64,000 nt of DNA, taken from Methylocystis echinoides (GTDB lineage Bacteria > Pseudomonadota > Alphaproteobacteria > Rhizobiales > Beijerinckiaceae). Shown here piece after piece: positions 32,984-42,126 of this stretch (position 1 is its first letter; every line of letters starts with the position of its first letter). The DNA is taken from positions 632,501 through 696,500 of the forward strand of contig NZ_BSEC01000001.1 of NCBI RefSeq assembly GCF_027923385.1, written 5' to 3'. The notes under the pieces were generated by a model. The model did no database searches. It saw nothing but the letters and a program-made list of their open reading frames with translations, and had not been told where the DNA came from. Position numbers and translations under genes: made by a program.

Positions 32984-33724
32984 TCAGAAAGGAACGAAAG
33001 TGTCGTAGAGCTGCTGGCCCCATGCCGGCTGCTGCATCTCGCTCAGCCGTCCGCGCCCGCCATAGGAGACGCGCGCTTCGGCGATCTTGTCGTAGGAGAT
33101 CGAATTATCCTTGTTGATGTCGCGCGGGCGCGCGATGCCGCCGACGGTGAGCACGCGCAGCTCATTGTTGACGCGAATTTCCTGCGAGCCGTGCAACACG
33201 AGATTGCCGTTCGGCAGGACCGCGGTCACCGCGGCCGCAAGTGTGAACCTCACCTGCTCGGAGCGGTTGATGGAGCCGCGTCCCTGCGTCTCGGTCTTGG
33301 AATCAATGTCGTTCTGCCAGGCGCCGGTCTGTTTGGTCTGCGAACCGGCGGGGCCGCCGATCTGCGGCAGCAGATCGAGCAGGAAGGACCATTTCGAGTT
33401 GACCTTGCCCTCGCGCGAGCGATCCGTCGAATTGCCGAGATTGGCCCGGTCGTCCATGGAAATGACGACGGTGACGACGTCGCCGACGCTCATCGCTTTT
33501 ACGTCGCGAAACAGATTGACCCGATTTTCGTCGAGAGACATCCCCGGCCCGAGCGACGCCGCGCGGGTGGCGCCCGTCGGCAATTGATCGTCATAGAAAT
33601 TGAGGCCGCTGCCGATGGGCGACATATGCGGCTCGCGTGCGAAATCGCGCGGGTCCGTCGCACAGCCGGCAAGTGCAAGGGCGAGCGCAAGGGCGAGCGC
33701 GCCGGCCTGAAGCCTCTTCATCAT
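32984..33724 (-). CDS. flgH: Flagellar L-ring lipoprotein FlgH
   Basis: Forms the L ring of the flagellar basal body in the outer membrane. The N-terminus is a lipoprotein signal with lipobox LALAGC (cysteine near residue 22). The conserved parts follow: VGDVVTVVISMDDRANLGNST, a FTLAAAVTAVLPNGNLVLHGSQEIRVNNE segment, VGGIARPRDI and ISYDKIAEARVSYGGRG. Length is 246 residues. The ATG at 33724 overlaps the stop of the motE remnant (ATGA). Intact by sequence. Confidence 0.93.
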   Translation of the reverse strand: MMKRLQAGALALALALALAGCATDPRDFAREPHMSPIGSGLNFYDDQLPTGATRAASLGPGMSLDENRVNLFRDVKAMSVGDVVTVVISMDDRANLGNSTDRSREGKVNSKWSFLLDLLPQIGGPAGSQTKQTGAWQNDIDSKTETQGRGSINRSEQVRFTLAAAVTAVLPNGNLVLHGSQEIRVNNELRVLTVGGIARPRDINKDNSISYDKIAEARVSYGGRGRLSEMQQPAWGQQLYDTFVPF

Positions 33725-34070
33725 GGTTTTCGTCCCGCGCTGGATTTGCGCAAATCTGAAATGCGTTTCGCCAGAGCCGCCGCGCGGGCGGCGTCCATTT
33801 CGCTCAGGATCGCGCTCGAGGTCTTGCTCTTGAATTGCAACACCAGCGCCGCTGCTATGTCCTCGTCGAGCTCGGCGAGCTGCGCGGCCGCGGCGTCTGG
33901 CTTCATTCGTGCGTAGAGTCCGACCAGCGCCTCGTTCGCATTGCGTTCGAAAGCGTCGAGCCGATCGACGAGCGCCCGCAACTCCTCCTGCCGCGTCTCC
34001 AGCGCCTGCACTCTCTTCGTGACTTCCGTTTCGAGATCGGCAAGCTCCTTGCGCCGCCGTTCGAGCCGCG
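33721..34070 (-). pseudogene. motE: motE remnant, 5' end deleted
   Basis: This frame encodes about 115 residues of a MotE/MgtE-N-type protein: a basic coiled coil (RLERRRKELADLETEVTKRVQ) followed by LYARMKPDAAAAQLAELDEDIAAALVLQF and the MDAARAAALAKRISDL end. In rhizobia motE lies just before flgH, as here. The signal peptide and first part are absent: upstream of about 34070 the DNA is the 3' part of a truncated fliI in another frame. There is no ATG with a ribosome-binding site at a sensible place. I infer a deletion junction near 34060-34085. Confidence 0.75.
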
Positions 34071-35159
34071 ATCGCTGAGGCGTGAAATGGATTTGAGGAT
34101 ATTGATCGCCGGATAGCGTCCCTGTTCGGCGATCTCGCGTTCGAGCACGATATGGCCGTCGAGCGTGCCGCGCACGCAATCGGCGATGGGATCGTTGTGA
34201 TTGTCGCCATCGACCAGCACGGAAAAGATCGCGGTGATGGCGCCGCCCGCGTCGAGGCCGGGACCGGCGCGTTCGAGCAGGCGGGGGATGTCGGCGAAGA
34301 CGCTCGGCGCAAAACCATTGGCGGCCGGCGGTTCGCCCGCCGCGAGCGCAATCTCGCGCAGCGCATGGGCGTAACGCGTGACCGAATCCATGATGAGCAG
34401 CACCGACTGGCCGGCGTCGCGAAAGCTTTCGGCGATCGTGGTCGCGGTCAGCGGCGCGAGGCGGCGCATCATCGGGCTTTCGTCGCCCGTCGCGACGACG
34501 ACGACGGCGTTCGCCGCGCTCATGCCCAGCGCCTCGGTGAGAAAATCGCGCACTTCGCGGCCGCGCTCGCCGACGAGACAGATGACCGCCGTATCGAAGG
34601 CCGCGGAGCGTGTCATCATCGACAGCAACGTCGATTTGCCGACGCCCGACCCTGCAAAGACGCCGACGCGCTGGCCGCGACACAGCGGCGTGAAGGCGTC
34701 GATGGCCGCGACGCCTGTCGGCGCCGGGGCGTGAACGCGCGCCCGCAGCATGGGATTGGGCGGCGCGGCGTCGAGCGACAGCGGCGCGCCCTGCGGCAGC
34801 GGGCCGCGTCCGTCGATTGGGTGGCCGAGCGCGTCGACGACGCGGCCTTTCCATCCGGCATGCGGCGCGATGCGAATGGGTCCGAGCAGCGTCACCCGCG
34901 CGCCAAGTCCGACGCCGGCGTTGCTCTCGAAGGATTTGACGAGCACGCCGCGCCGGTCGATGCGGATCGCCTGCCCATGGCAGGCGCGATCGGCGCCCTG
35001 GAGCAGCACGCAATCGTCGAGCCGCAGGAATTTGGACAGTCCCTCGACGCGAAAATGCGACGGCGAGACTTCCGTCACCACGCCGCTGATGGAGACGCGC
35101 GCGTTGGACTGGACGAAAAATTCCACCGCGTCGCCGAGGCGCGTAAGCGCGTCCGTCAC
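34071..35159 (-). pseudogene. fliI: Flagellum-specific ATP synthase FliI, C-terminus deleted
   Basis: ATPase of the flagellar export apparatus. The N-terminal barrel and catalytic core are present: Walker A as GSGVGKST near 165, VGERGREVRDFL, and Walker B LLIMDSVTRYAHALREIAL. At about residue 360, right after GRYPAINILKSISRL, homology ends where normal FliI continues for another 75-90 residues. The frame runs on for about 55 non-FliI residues to 33903 because it reads the motE remnant out of frame. It begins one base after the end of flgF, the usual order. Loss of the C-terminal helical domain should abolish normal function (inference). Confidence 0.8.
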
Positions 35160-35882
35160 TTACCCGCCGCCGAGCGTGCGCACGGCGGCGCGCTGGGAGG
35201 AATCCAGCATGTCATAGGCGGCCGAGGCGCTTTCGAAGCTGCGATGCGCCATGATCAGCCGCGTGATCTCCGTCACCGGACTGACATTGGCGTTTTCGAG
35301 ATGACCCTGCGCAACGCCATTGCGAATGAAGTTGATGACAGGGGTCGCGGGCGTCGACGGAATGACGCTCGAATTCTCGCCGCGTTTGAGCGTCGCCGCG
35401 TCGTCGATCTCGAAGAGCCCGACGGCGCCGATCTGGCGGTCGCCCTGCTGAATCGTGCCGTCGCGGAAAATCATTGGCGCGCCGGCGGTGGGATCGAGCA
35501 CGATCGGCGCATTGCCGGCGTCGAGCACCGGAAAGCCGAGCAGGGTGCGCACATCGCCGGTTTCCGCCATTTGGAAGCGGCCGTCGCGCGTATAGGCGAC
35601 GCCCTGCGGCGTCTGAATGGCGAACCAGGCGTCCCCGACGACGGCGACGTCGAGCGGGTTGTCGGTCTTGACGAGGCCGCCGGAACTGCGGGAGATGAAA
35701 TCGGGCCCCGCCGAGGCATAGGCGGTGCGCGTGGGCGAGGCTTTCGACAGAACGGTGTCGAAGTTCACCCCCGTCGCGCGATAGCCGACGGTCCCCGCAT
35801 TGGCGACGTTTTCAGCGATTGTCGTCAGGCGCTTGTCGAGGGCGACCTGAGAAGAGAGCGTGACGTAGAAAGCCGATTGCAT
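35160..35882 (-). CDS. flgF: Flagellar basal-body rod protein FlgF
   Basis: Proximal rod component. It begins with the rod-protein N-terminus (QSAFYVTLSSQVALDKRLTTIAENVANAGTVGYRATGVNF), carries the hook-basal-body domain (GDAWFAIQTPQGVAYTRDGRFQM) and ends with the conserved C-terminal helix (NANVSPVTEITRLIMAHRSFESASAAYDMLDSSQRAAVRTLG). Length is 240 residues, normal. It lies directly before the truncated fliI, as in rhizobial flagellar clusters. Apparently intact, but probably non-functional without the rest of the rod genes. Confidence 0.92.
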   Translation of the reverse strand: MQSAFYVTLSSQVALDKRLTTIAENVANAGTVGYRATGVNFDTVLSKASPTRTAYASAGPDFISRSSGGLVKTDNPLDVAVVGDAWFAIQTPQGVAYTRDGRFQMAETGDVRTLLGFPVLDAGNAPIVLDPTAGAPMIFRDGTIQQGDRQIGAVGLFEIDDAATLKRGENSSVIPSTPATPVINFIRNGVAQGHLENANVSPVTEITRLIMAHRSFESASAAYDMLDSSQRAAVRTLGGG

Positions 35883-35940
35883 GGCGCGTCCAAGGGTGAA
35901 TGGGCGCCATGTTCGCGATTCGAGCTTGCCCGAGGCCGGA

Positions 35941-36816
35941 TCATTTGCCGGCGTGAAAGGCGGATTTCACCACATTGGGGCTGATCGGCGCCTCGAGGAA
36001 GAAATCCAGCACGGCAGGCTGGGCGGGATCGACCGCGTAAGCAGAAAGATCGGTGACGCCTTCCTGCGCCAGCACATTCACGTCGATGAAGAAATTGCCG
36101 GTCGTCTCGCGCGCGGGCCGGGTGAGAATGGCGTGGGCGGCGTCGGCGACGATCTGCGGCTTTCGCGAGCGTTTGATCACTTCGTCGCCGCCGAGCAGAT
36201 TGCCGACAGCGGCGGTGGCGATGGCGGTTTCGGGCCACAGCGAATTCACCGCGACGCCGTCGCGCGCGAGGTCTTTGGCGAGGCCGAGGGTGACGAGGCT
36301 CATGCCATATTTCGCCATCGTATAGGCGAGGTTCGGCGCGAACCATTTGGGGTTCAGGTCGAGCGGCGGCGACAGGGTGAGAATATGCGGGTTTTCCGCC
36401 TTGCGCAGATGCGGCAGGGCGAGCTTGGCGCAGAGATAGCTGCCGCGCGCGTTGATCTGATGCATCAGATCGAAGCGCTTCATGTCGAGCAGGTCGATGC
36501 CGCGCAGATCGATGGCGCTGGCGTTGTTGATGAGAATGTCGACGCCGCCGAAAATCTCGGCGGTCTTTTGCATCGCCGCCTCGACCTGATCGTCGAAACG
36601 GATGTCGCAGGAAATGGCGAGGGCCTTGCCGCCCGCCGCTTCGATCTCCGCCGCGGCGGTGAAGATCGTGCCGGGGAGCTTGGGGTTTTCCGTCACGCTC
36701 TTGGCGGCGATCGCGACATTGGCGCCGTCCTGCGCGGCGCGTTTCGCGATGGCCAGACCGATGCCGCGACTGGCGCCGGTGATGAAAAGCGTCTTGCCGT
36801 GGAGCGTGCGTGACAT
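35941..36816 (-). CDS. Short-chain dehydrogenase/reductase (HSDL2-like)
   Basis: NAD(P)-dependent oxidoreductase with a classical SDR fold. The cofactor motif TGASRGIG lies near residues 14-21, NNAS near 98, and YTMAKYGMS supplies the YxxxK active site near 165-169. A long C-terminal part after the catalytic core resembles the HSDL2-type subgroup. I chose the ATG at 36816 (product begins MSRTLHGKTLF) with AAGAGG upstream; the frame is open to 36852. Length is 291 residues. Substrate unknown. It is separate from the flagellar genes and preceded by an interspersed palindrome. Confidence 0.85.
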   Translation of the reverse strand: MSRTLHGKTLFITGASRGIGLAIAKRAAQDGANVAIAAKSVTENPKLPGTIFTAAAEIEAAGGKALAISCDIRFDDQVEAAMQKTAEIFGGVDILINNASAIDLRGIDLLDMKRFDLMHQINARGSYLCAKLALPHLRKAENPHILTLSPPLDLNPKWFAPNLAYTMAKYGMSLVTLGLAKDLARDGVAVNSLWPETAIATAAVGNLLGGDEVIKRSRKPQIVADAAHAILTRPARETTGNFFIDVNVLAQEGVTDLSAYAVDPAQPAVLDFFLEAPISPNVVKSAFHAGK

Positions 36817-36862
36817 GACGGCGACCTCTTGAAGCTGATGCGACCGGGCCACGCGGTAAGCG

Positions 36863-36984
36863 AGGCCCCCTCCCCACCCCTCCCCCGCTTCGCGGGAGAG
36901 GGGACGCTCACGATCGGCAATGTGGATGAAGGCCGCGTTCTGCTCCCTCTCCCGCGAAGCGGGGGAGGGGTGGGGAGGGGGCCT
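36863..36984. repeat. Interspersed palindrome A (perfect 41-bp inverted repeat)
   Basis: Arms at 36863-36903 and 36944-36984 are exact reverse complements over 41 bases (left arm starts AGGCCCCCTCCCCACCCCTC and holds CCCCGCTTCGCGGG), separated by 40 bases. It lies between the SDR gene and the copper ATPase gene. Sequence modules of the arms recur in the copies near 50.9 and 55.5 kb. Confidence 0.9.
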
Positions 36985-37011
36985 GCTCCTATTGCAATCG
37001 ACGGAAATCTA

Positions 37012-37215
37012 TCACGCCGCGACTTGCGCGGGGTACCCCGCTTCGGTGATCGCCCTGGCGAGCGCCGCTGGGTCTTTCGGCGTCGGCGACACTTCAACCT
37101 TGCCGCTCGCGAGGTCCACCTTCACATCGGCGCCGGGCTCGACCGTCTGCACGGCCTTGGTGACATGCTTCACGCACATGCCGCAGGTCATGTCCTTCAC
37201 GTTGAATGTCGTCAT
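37012..37215 (-). CDS. Possible internally initiated CopZ-like copper chaperone
   Basis: Within the copA frame an ATG at 37215 opens a 67-residue HMA protein ([14 protein letters not shown] start, CxxC metal site, beta-alpha-beta-beta-alpha-beta length). It is preceded by GAGGAGG with a 5-base spacer, stronger than the ribosome-binding sites of most genes here. In other bacteria CopZ is a separate small protein. The frame is continuous with copA, so fusion protein, free protein, or both are possible. Confidence 0.5.
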   Translation of the reverse strand: MTTFNVKDMTCGMCVKHVTKAVQTVEPGADVKVDLASGKVEVSPTPKDPAALARAITEAGYPAQVAA

Positions 37216-39744
37216 GCTTTCCTCCTCATTGTTCTGCGTCACGGGAATGGGTGTTTCAGGAACCGCCGGCGGCAGGGGCGCCTCGGCGATGACGGGCGGC
37301 TGGAAGCGGCGCAGCCGCAGCGCATTGGTCAACACGAAGACGCTGGAGAGCGCCATGGCGCCGGCGCCGAGCATGGGCGAGAGCTGCATGCCGTTCACCG
37401 GATAGAGCACGCCGGCCGCGACGGGAACGAGCAGCGCATTATAGCCGAAGGCCCAGAAGAGATTCTGCTTGATATTGCGCATCGTCGCGCGCGACAGCGC
37501 CAGCGCCGCCGGCACCTTGGCGAGATCGCCCGACATCAGCACGACGTCGGCGGCTTCGATGGCGATGTCCGTGCCCGTGCCAATGGCGATTCCCGCATCG
37601 GCCGCGGCCAGCGCGGGGGCGTCGTTCACGCCATCGCCGACGAAGGCGATCCTCTGGCCTTCGCGCAGCTTTTCGAGCGTCGCCACCTTGCCGTCGGGCA
37701 TGACGCCCGCGACGACTTCGTCGATGCCGAGCCGCCGCGCGATGGCCTTCGCCGTGCGCACGTCGTCGCCGGTGATCATCGCCGTCTTCACGCCGATGGC
37801 GTGCAGCGCGTCGATGGCGGGCTTCGTCGTCGGCTTGAGATCATCGGCGACGCAGAGGATGGCGCGCACCTTGCCGTCGACGGCGACATAAAAGGGCGTC
37901 TTGCCTTCTTCCGAGAGCGCGGCGGCGTCTTCCGCGAAAGCTTTCGTATCGAAGCGCAGCGACGCCATGTAGCGTTCGGCGCCGATGGCGATGCGACGCC
38001 GCTCCACCACGCCCGCGACGCCCATGCCGGAGACGGACTCGAAGCTCGCGACCGGCGCGAGCTTCAGGCCGCGATCCTTCGCGGCGGCGACGATGGCCGC
38101 GGCGACGGGGTGCTCCGACTGCGCCTCGACGCTCGCGGCAAGACGCAGCAGCGCATCGTCCTTCTCGCCCCTGGCGGCGACGAGATCGGTTAGGCGCGGC
38201 TTGCCGAAGGTGAGCGTGCCCGTCTTGTCGAAGGCGATCAGCGTCACGTCCTGAAGCGTCTGCAGCGCCTCGCCCTTGCGAAACAGGACGCCGAGTTCCG
38301 CGGCGCGCCCGGTGCCGGTCATGATGGCGGCGGGCGTCGCGAGGCCCATGGCGCAGGGGCAGGCGATGATGAGAACGGCCACCGCATTCACCAGCGCGTA
38401 AGTGAGGCGCGGCTCGGGACCGACGAGCATCCACACCGCGAAGGTGACGGCGGCGATGGCGAAGATCACCGGCACGAAGACGGCGGTGACGCGGTCGACC
38501 ATCGCCTGAATGGGAAGCTTGGCGCCCTGCGCCTGCTCCACCATGCGAATGATGCCGGCGAGCGTCGTGTCGGCGCCGACGCGCGTGGCGCGGAAGGAGA
38601 AGGCGCCCGCGCCGTTCACGGTCGCGCCGGTCACGACGGCGCCCGCCGCCTTCGCCACGGGCGCGGGTTCGCCGGTCACCATGGATTCGTCGACATGGGA
38701 GGAGCCGGCGGTGACGACGCCGTCGGTCGGGATGCGCTCGCCGGGACGCACCAGCACGATGTCGCCGACATGCACGTCGTCGATGTCGATGTCGACGCTC
38801 TCGCCGTCGCGCTCGACGCGCGCGGTCCTGGGCTGCAATCTGGCGAGCGCGCGGATCGCTTCCGAGGTGCGGCCCTTGGCGCGCGCCTCGAGAAAGCGGC
38901 CGAAGAGGATCAGCGTGACGATGACGACCGCCGCCTCGTAATAGACATTGACCGCGCCGGCCGGCAGGACCTGCGGCAGGAAGGTCGCGACGCAGGAATA
39001 GAGATAGGCGCTGAGCGTGCCGACCGCGACGAGCGCATTCATGTCGGGCTGGCCACGAAACAGCGCCGGCAGACCCTTCTGGTAGAAGACGAGGCCCGGC
39101 CCGAACAGCACGATCGTCGCGAACATGAAGGAGAGATAGCGGATGGTCTCCTCGCCGATATTGGCCATCGTCCAGTGATGGAACGCGGGAATGACGTGCC
39201 CGCCCATTTCCAGAATGAAGACGGGCGCGGTGAGCACGGCGGAGAGGATCAGCCGCGTCCGCAGCTGCGTCATCTCCTCCTCGCGCCGCGCGCGCTCGCG
39301 ATCGGCGGCGCCGGCGTCGGTCTCGATCCTGCGCGGCTCGTAACCGGCCTCGGTGATGGCGCGGCGCAGCCGGGCGGTGAGGCCGGGGCCGGAGAGGGCG
39401 CGCACGCTGGCGCGTTCGGTGGCGAGATTGACGCTCGCCTCCAGCACGCCGGGCACGGCTTTCAGCGCCTTCTCGACATGGGCGACGCAGGAGGCGCAGG
39501 TCATGCGGCCGACGCCAAGCTCGATTGTTTCGACAACCGGATCATAGCCGGCGTCGGCGACGGCCTTGGCGAGCGCCGCCGGATTCGCGTCGGGCGTGAG
39601 CGTCACGTCGACGCGCTCGGTTGCGAGATTGACGTTCGCCGCTTCGACGCCGGGCGTCGCCTTCAGCGCCTTTTCCACATGCGAGACGCAGGACGCGCAG
39701 GTCATTCCCCGGACGTTGAAATCGAGCTGCGTTTGCGCGCCCAT
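37012..39744 (-). CDS. copA: Copper-translocating P-type ATPase with N- and C-terminal metal-binding domains
   Basis: P1B-type ATPase that exports Cu(I) from the cytoplasm. Two N-terminal HMA domains have CxxC at 16-19 and 83-86. The transport core follows with eight helices, the CPC motif in [13 protein letters not shown] near 460, the phosphorylation motif DKTGT near 503, an HP pair in SEHPVAAA and [10 protein letters not shown]. Unusually, a third HMA (CGMC, about residues 844-910) is appended after the last helices by a linker. The linker codons before M844 read as a strong ribosome-binding site (GAGGAGGAAAGC-ATG), so a free CopZ-like chaperone may also be made. Copper control fits a pMMO organism. 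Confidence 0.95.
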   Translation of the reverse strand: MGAQTQLDFNVRGMTCASCVSHVEKALKATPGVEAANVNLATERVDVTLTPDANPAALAKAVADAGYDPVVETIELGVGRMTCASCVAHVEKALKAVPGVLEASVNLATERASVRALSGPGLTARLRRAITEAGYEPRRIETDAGAADRERARREEEMTQLRTRLILSAVLTAPVFILEMGGHVIPAFHHWTMANIGEETIRYLSFMFATIVLFGPGLVFYQKGLPALFRGQPDMNALVAVGTLSAYLYSCVATFLPQVLPAGAVNVYYEAAVVIVTLILFGRFLEARAKGRTSEAIRALARLQPRTARVERDGESVDIDIDDVHVGDIVLVRPGERIPTDGVVTAGSSHVDESMVTGEPAPVAKAAGAVVTGATVNGAGAFSFRATRVGADTTLAGIIRMVEQAQGAKLPIQAMVDRVTAVFVPVIFAIAAVTFAVWMLVGPEPRLTYALVNAVAVLIIACPCAMGLATPAAIMTGTGRAAELGVLFRKGEALQTLQDVTLIAFDKTGTLTFGKPRLTDLVAARGEKDDALLRLAASVEAQSEHPVAAAIVAAAKDRGLKLAPVASFESVSGMGVAGVVERRRIAIGAERYMASLRFDTKAFAEDAAALSEEGKTPFYVAVDGKVRAILCVADDLKPTTKPAIDALHAIGVKTAMITGDDVRTAKAIARRLGIDEVVAGVMPDGKVATLEKLREGQRIAFVGDGVNDAPALAAADAGIAIGTGTDIAIEAADVVLMSGDLAKVPAALALSRATMRNIKQNLFWAFGYNALLVPVAAGVLYPVNGMQLSPMLGAGAMALSSVFVLTNALRLRRFQPPVIAEAPLPPAVPETPIPVTQNNEEESMTTFNVKDMTCGMCVKHVTKAVQTVEPGADVKVDLASGKVEVSPTPKDPAALARAITEAGYPAQVAA

Positions 39745-39771
39745 GATACCCCCTCTGGCAGACCGCGAAGA

Positions 39772-40257
39772 TTAGAGCCAGCGGCGCGTGCGCGCCATAT
39801 AGGCCCGGTAGTCCGCGCCGAATTTTGCGAGAAGATGCCGCTCCTCGGGCTCGATGGAAAACTTCTGCAGGGCGACGGCGAGCGCCGGCGTCAGCAGGAC
39901 CACGAAAGGCGCGCCCATGAGCAGGCCGAGCCCCAGGGTGACGGCGACATGCGAGACATAGATCGGATTGCGCGAGACGCGGAAGGGGCCGTCCGTGGCG
40001 AGATGCGACGCCGCGCGATGCGGCAGGATCGTCGTCTTCAGCCGCGCGAAGGTCCGGGCGCACCACAGGTCATTGGCCAGCGCCAGCGCGACGATGGCGC
40101 CGCCGAGGATCGCCGCGCCGGGAAAGGCGACGAGACCCGCGAGCGCCCCGCCGGTGAGCCAGTCGAGCCCGCGGCCGGCGACGAGCGTCAGCACGATCAG
40201 GATTGGCGGCCAGGGCGCGCGGGCGGGCGGGGCGTCGGCGTCGGGGGCAGGGGTCAT
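39772..40257 (-). CDS. Isoprenylcysteine carboxyl methyltransferase-like membrane protein
   Basis: A membrane protein of 161 residues in the ICMT/phospholipid methyltransferase-like family. After two or three hydrophobic helices comes the conserved C-terminal part: GPFRVSRNPIYVSHVAVTLGLGLL, then EPEERHLLAKFGADYRAYMARTRRW, which in this family binds S-adenosylmethionine. The bacterial substrate is generally unknown. It ends 27 bases before copA begins on the same strand, so the two may be co-transcribed. Confidence 0.82.
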   Translation of the reverse strand: MTPAPDADAPPARAPWPPILIVLTLVAGRGLDWLTGGALAGLVAFPGAAILGGAIVALALANDLWCARTFARLKTTILPHRAASHLATDGPFRVSRNPIYVSHVAVTLGLGLLMGAPFVVLLTPALAVALQKFSIEPEERHLLAKFGADYRAYMARTRRWL

Positions 40258-40369
40258 GAGCGGGGCTCCGTTGTGCTTAACATTGCGGCGCCCGCCATGT
40301 TTTTCAACCCGCCCGCCAGGCTTGCGGCTTCCTTGACCGGGCGCCCCGGCCTCGTTACCTGTCGGGGTA

Positions 40370-41503
40370 ATGGCGTCCCTTCTGGAGCGATATCGGGCGG
40401 ACCTCGCCGGCCTTGCCGCGCGCGACAGGTTGCGCGCGCTCGCCCCGCGCGCCGGGCTCGATTTCGCCTCGAATGACTATCTCGGCCTCGCCGAGTCGCC
40501 GGAACTCGCGCAAGCGGCGGCGGCGGCGCTGGCGCGCGGCGTACCGGTCGGCGCCGGGGGGTCGCGACTGTTGCGCGGCAATCATCCCGAGCACGAGGCG
40601 CTGGAGGCCGAGGCCGCGCGCTTCTTTCACGCCGACAGCGCGCTGTTTTTCGGCGCCGGCTTCTCCGCCAATGAGGCGCTGCTGTCGACGCTGCCGCAAC
40701 GCGCGGATCGGATCTTTCACGATGCGCTCATTCACGCCAGCGCCCATGACGGCATGCGCCTGTCGCGCGCGTCGAGCCACGCCTTTCCCCATAATGACGC
40801 CGACGCGCTGGAGACGGCCATCGCCGCGTGGCGGGCGTCGGGCGGCGTCGGCCAGCCGTGGATCGCGGTCGAGAGCCTCTACAGCATGGACGGCGACATT
40901 GCGCCGCTTGACGATCTCATGAGCGTCGCCCTGCGTCACGACGCCTTTCTCCTCATCGACGAAGCCCATGCGACCGGCGTGCTGGGCCCCGGCGGGCGCG
41001 GTCTCGCCGCGCGTTTCGAAGGGCGCGAGAATGTGATCAGCCTGCATACCTGCGGCAAGGCGCTGGGCGTTTCCGGCGCGCTGGTCTGCCTCGCGCGACC
41101 CTTGCGCCATTTCCTCGTCAATCGCTGCCGCAATTTCATTTTCGCCACGGCGCCCGCGCCGCTCGTCGCCGCCTGTGTCCGCGCGTCGCTGACCATCTGC
41201 GAAGCGGCCGATGATCGCCGCGCCGCCTTGCAGGCGCGCGTCGCACGCGCCGGACGCGAGTTGCAGGAGCTCTGCGGCGTCGCGCCGTCGGGCACGCAGG
41301 TGCAGCCGGTCATCGTCGGCGCCGACGCGCGCGCCATGTCGCTCGCGGCGGCGATGCAGGCGAAGGGCTACGACATTCGCGCCATTCGCCCGCCCACCGT
41401 GCCGGAAGGCACGGCGCGGCTGCGCCTGTCGCTCACGCTGAATGTGAGCGAGGCGGAGATCAGCCGGATGATCGCCGATCTCGCGGAGACGCTCTCGCAA
41501 TGA
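40370..41503 (+). CDS. bioF: 8-amino-7-oxononanoate synthase
   Basis: PLP enzyme that condenses pimeloyl-ACP/CoA with alanine in biotin synthesis. N-terminal LDFASNDYLGLAESPEL, GAGGSRLLRGNHPEHEALE, the SLYSMDGDIAPL and LIDEAHATGVLGPGGRG segments and the PLP lysine K230 in HTCGKALGVSG are all present. Length is 377 residues. It heads bioF-bioD-bioA, whose genes overlap by 4 bases each. Confidence 0.95.
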   Translation: MASLLERYRADLAGLAARDRLRALAPRAGLDFASNDYLGLAESPELAQAAAAALARGVPVGAGGSRLLRGNHPEHEALEAEAARFFHADSALFFGAGFSANEALLSTLPQRADRIFHDALIHASAHDGMRLSRASSHAFPHNDADALETAIAAWRASGGVGQPWIAVESLYSMDGDIAPLDDLMSVALRHDAFLLIDEAHATGVLGPGGRGLAARFEGRENVISLHTCGKALGVSGALVCLARPLRHFLVNRCRNFIFATAPAPLVAACVRASLTICEAADDRRAALQARVARAGRELQELCGVAPSGTQVQPVIVGADARAMSLAAAMQAKGYDIRAIRPPTVPEGTARLRLSLTLNVSEAEISRMIADLAETLSQ

Positions 41504-42126
41504 CGCGACCTTTCGTCATCGTCGGAACCGACACCGGCGTCGGCAAGACCTGCTTTTCCGCCGCCCTCGTTGGCGCGCTGAACGCGCATTACTGGAAGCC
41601 GGTGCAATCGGGCCTCGAAGAGGAGACGGATACACAGACCGTCGCGCGCCTGTCCGGCGTCGCCCCCGATCGCCTTCTCGCGGAAGCCTGGCGCCTGAAG
41701 ATGCCGGCTTCGCCGCATATTTCCGCGCGCGCCGAGAGCGTCGAGATCGATCCCGCCGCGCTCGCGCCGCCGCAGGTCGAAGGGCCGCTCGTCATCGAGA
41801 CGGCGGGCGGCGTGATGGTTCCGCTCAACGACGATATTCTGACCATCGACCTGCTGGCGCGCTGGCGCCTGCCGGTCATTGTCGTCGCGCGCACGGCGCT
41901 CGGCACGATCAACCACAGCCTCCTGACGCTGGAAGCCCTGCGGCGGCGCGATATTCCGGTTCATGGCGTCGCCTTCGTGGGCGACGCGGAAAAAGCCCCG
42001 CAGGAGACGATTGCGCGCATGGGCTCGGTTCGCGCGCTCGGGCGCCTGCCGCGTCTCGATCCGCTCACGCGGGAGACGCTGCGCGCCGCTTTTGCGGCTT
42101 CCTTCTCGCTGAGCGATTTCACATGA
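41500..42126 (+). CDS. bioD: Dethiobiotin synthetase
   Basis: ATP-dependent carboxylation and ring closure of 7,8-diaminopelargonate to dethiobiotin. The P-loop GTDTGVGKT is at residues 9-17, the substrate-binding KPVQSG follows near 39, and ETAGGVMVPL near 105. Length of 208 residues is normal. It overlaps bioF and bioA by 4 bases (ATGA-type), indicating coupled translation. Confidence 0.95.
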   Translation: MTRPFVIVGTDTGVGKTCFSAALVGALNAHYWKPVQSGLEEETDTQTVARLSGVAPDRLLAEAWRLKMPASPHISARAESVEIDPAALAPPQVEGPLVIETAGGVMVPLNDDILTIDLLARWRLPVIVVARTALGTINHSLLTLEALRRRDIPVHGVAFVGDAEKAPQETIARMGSVRALGRLPRLDPLTRETLRAAFAASFSLSDFT

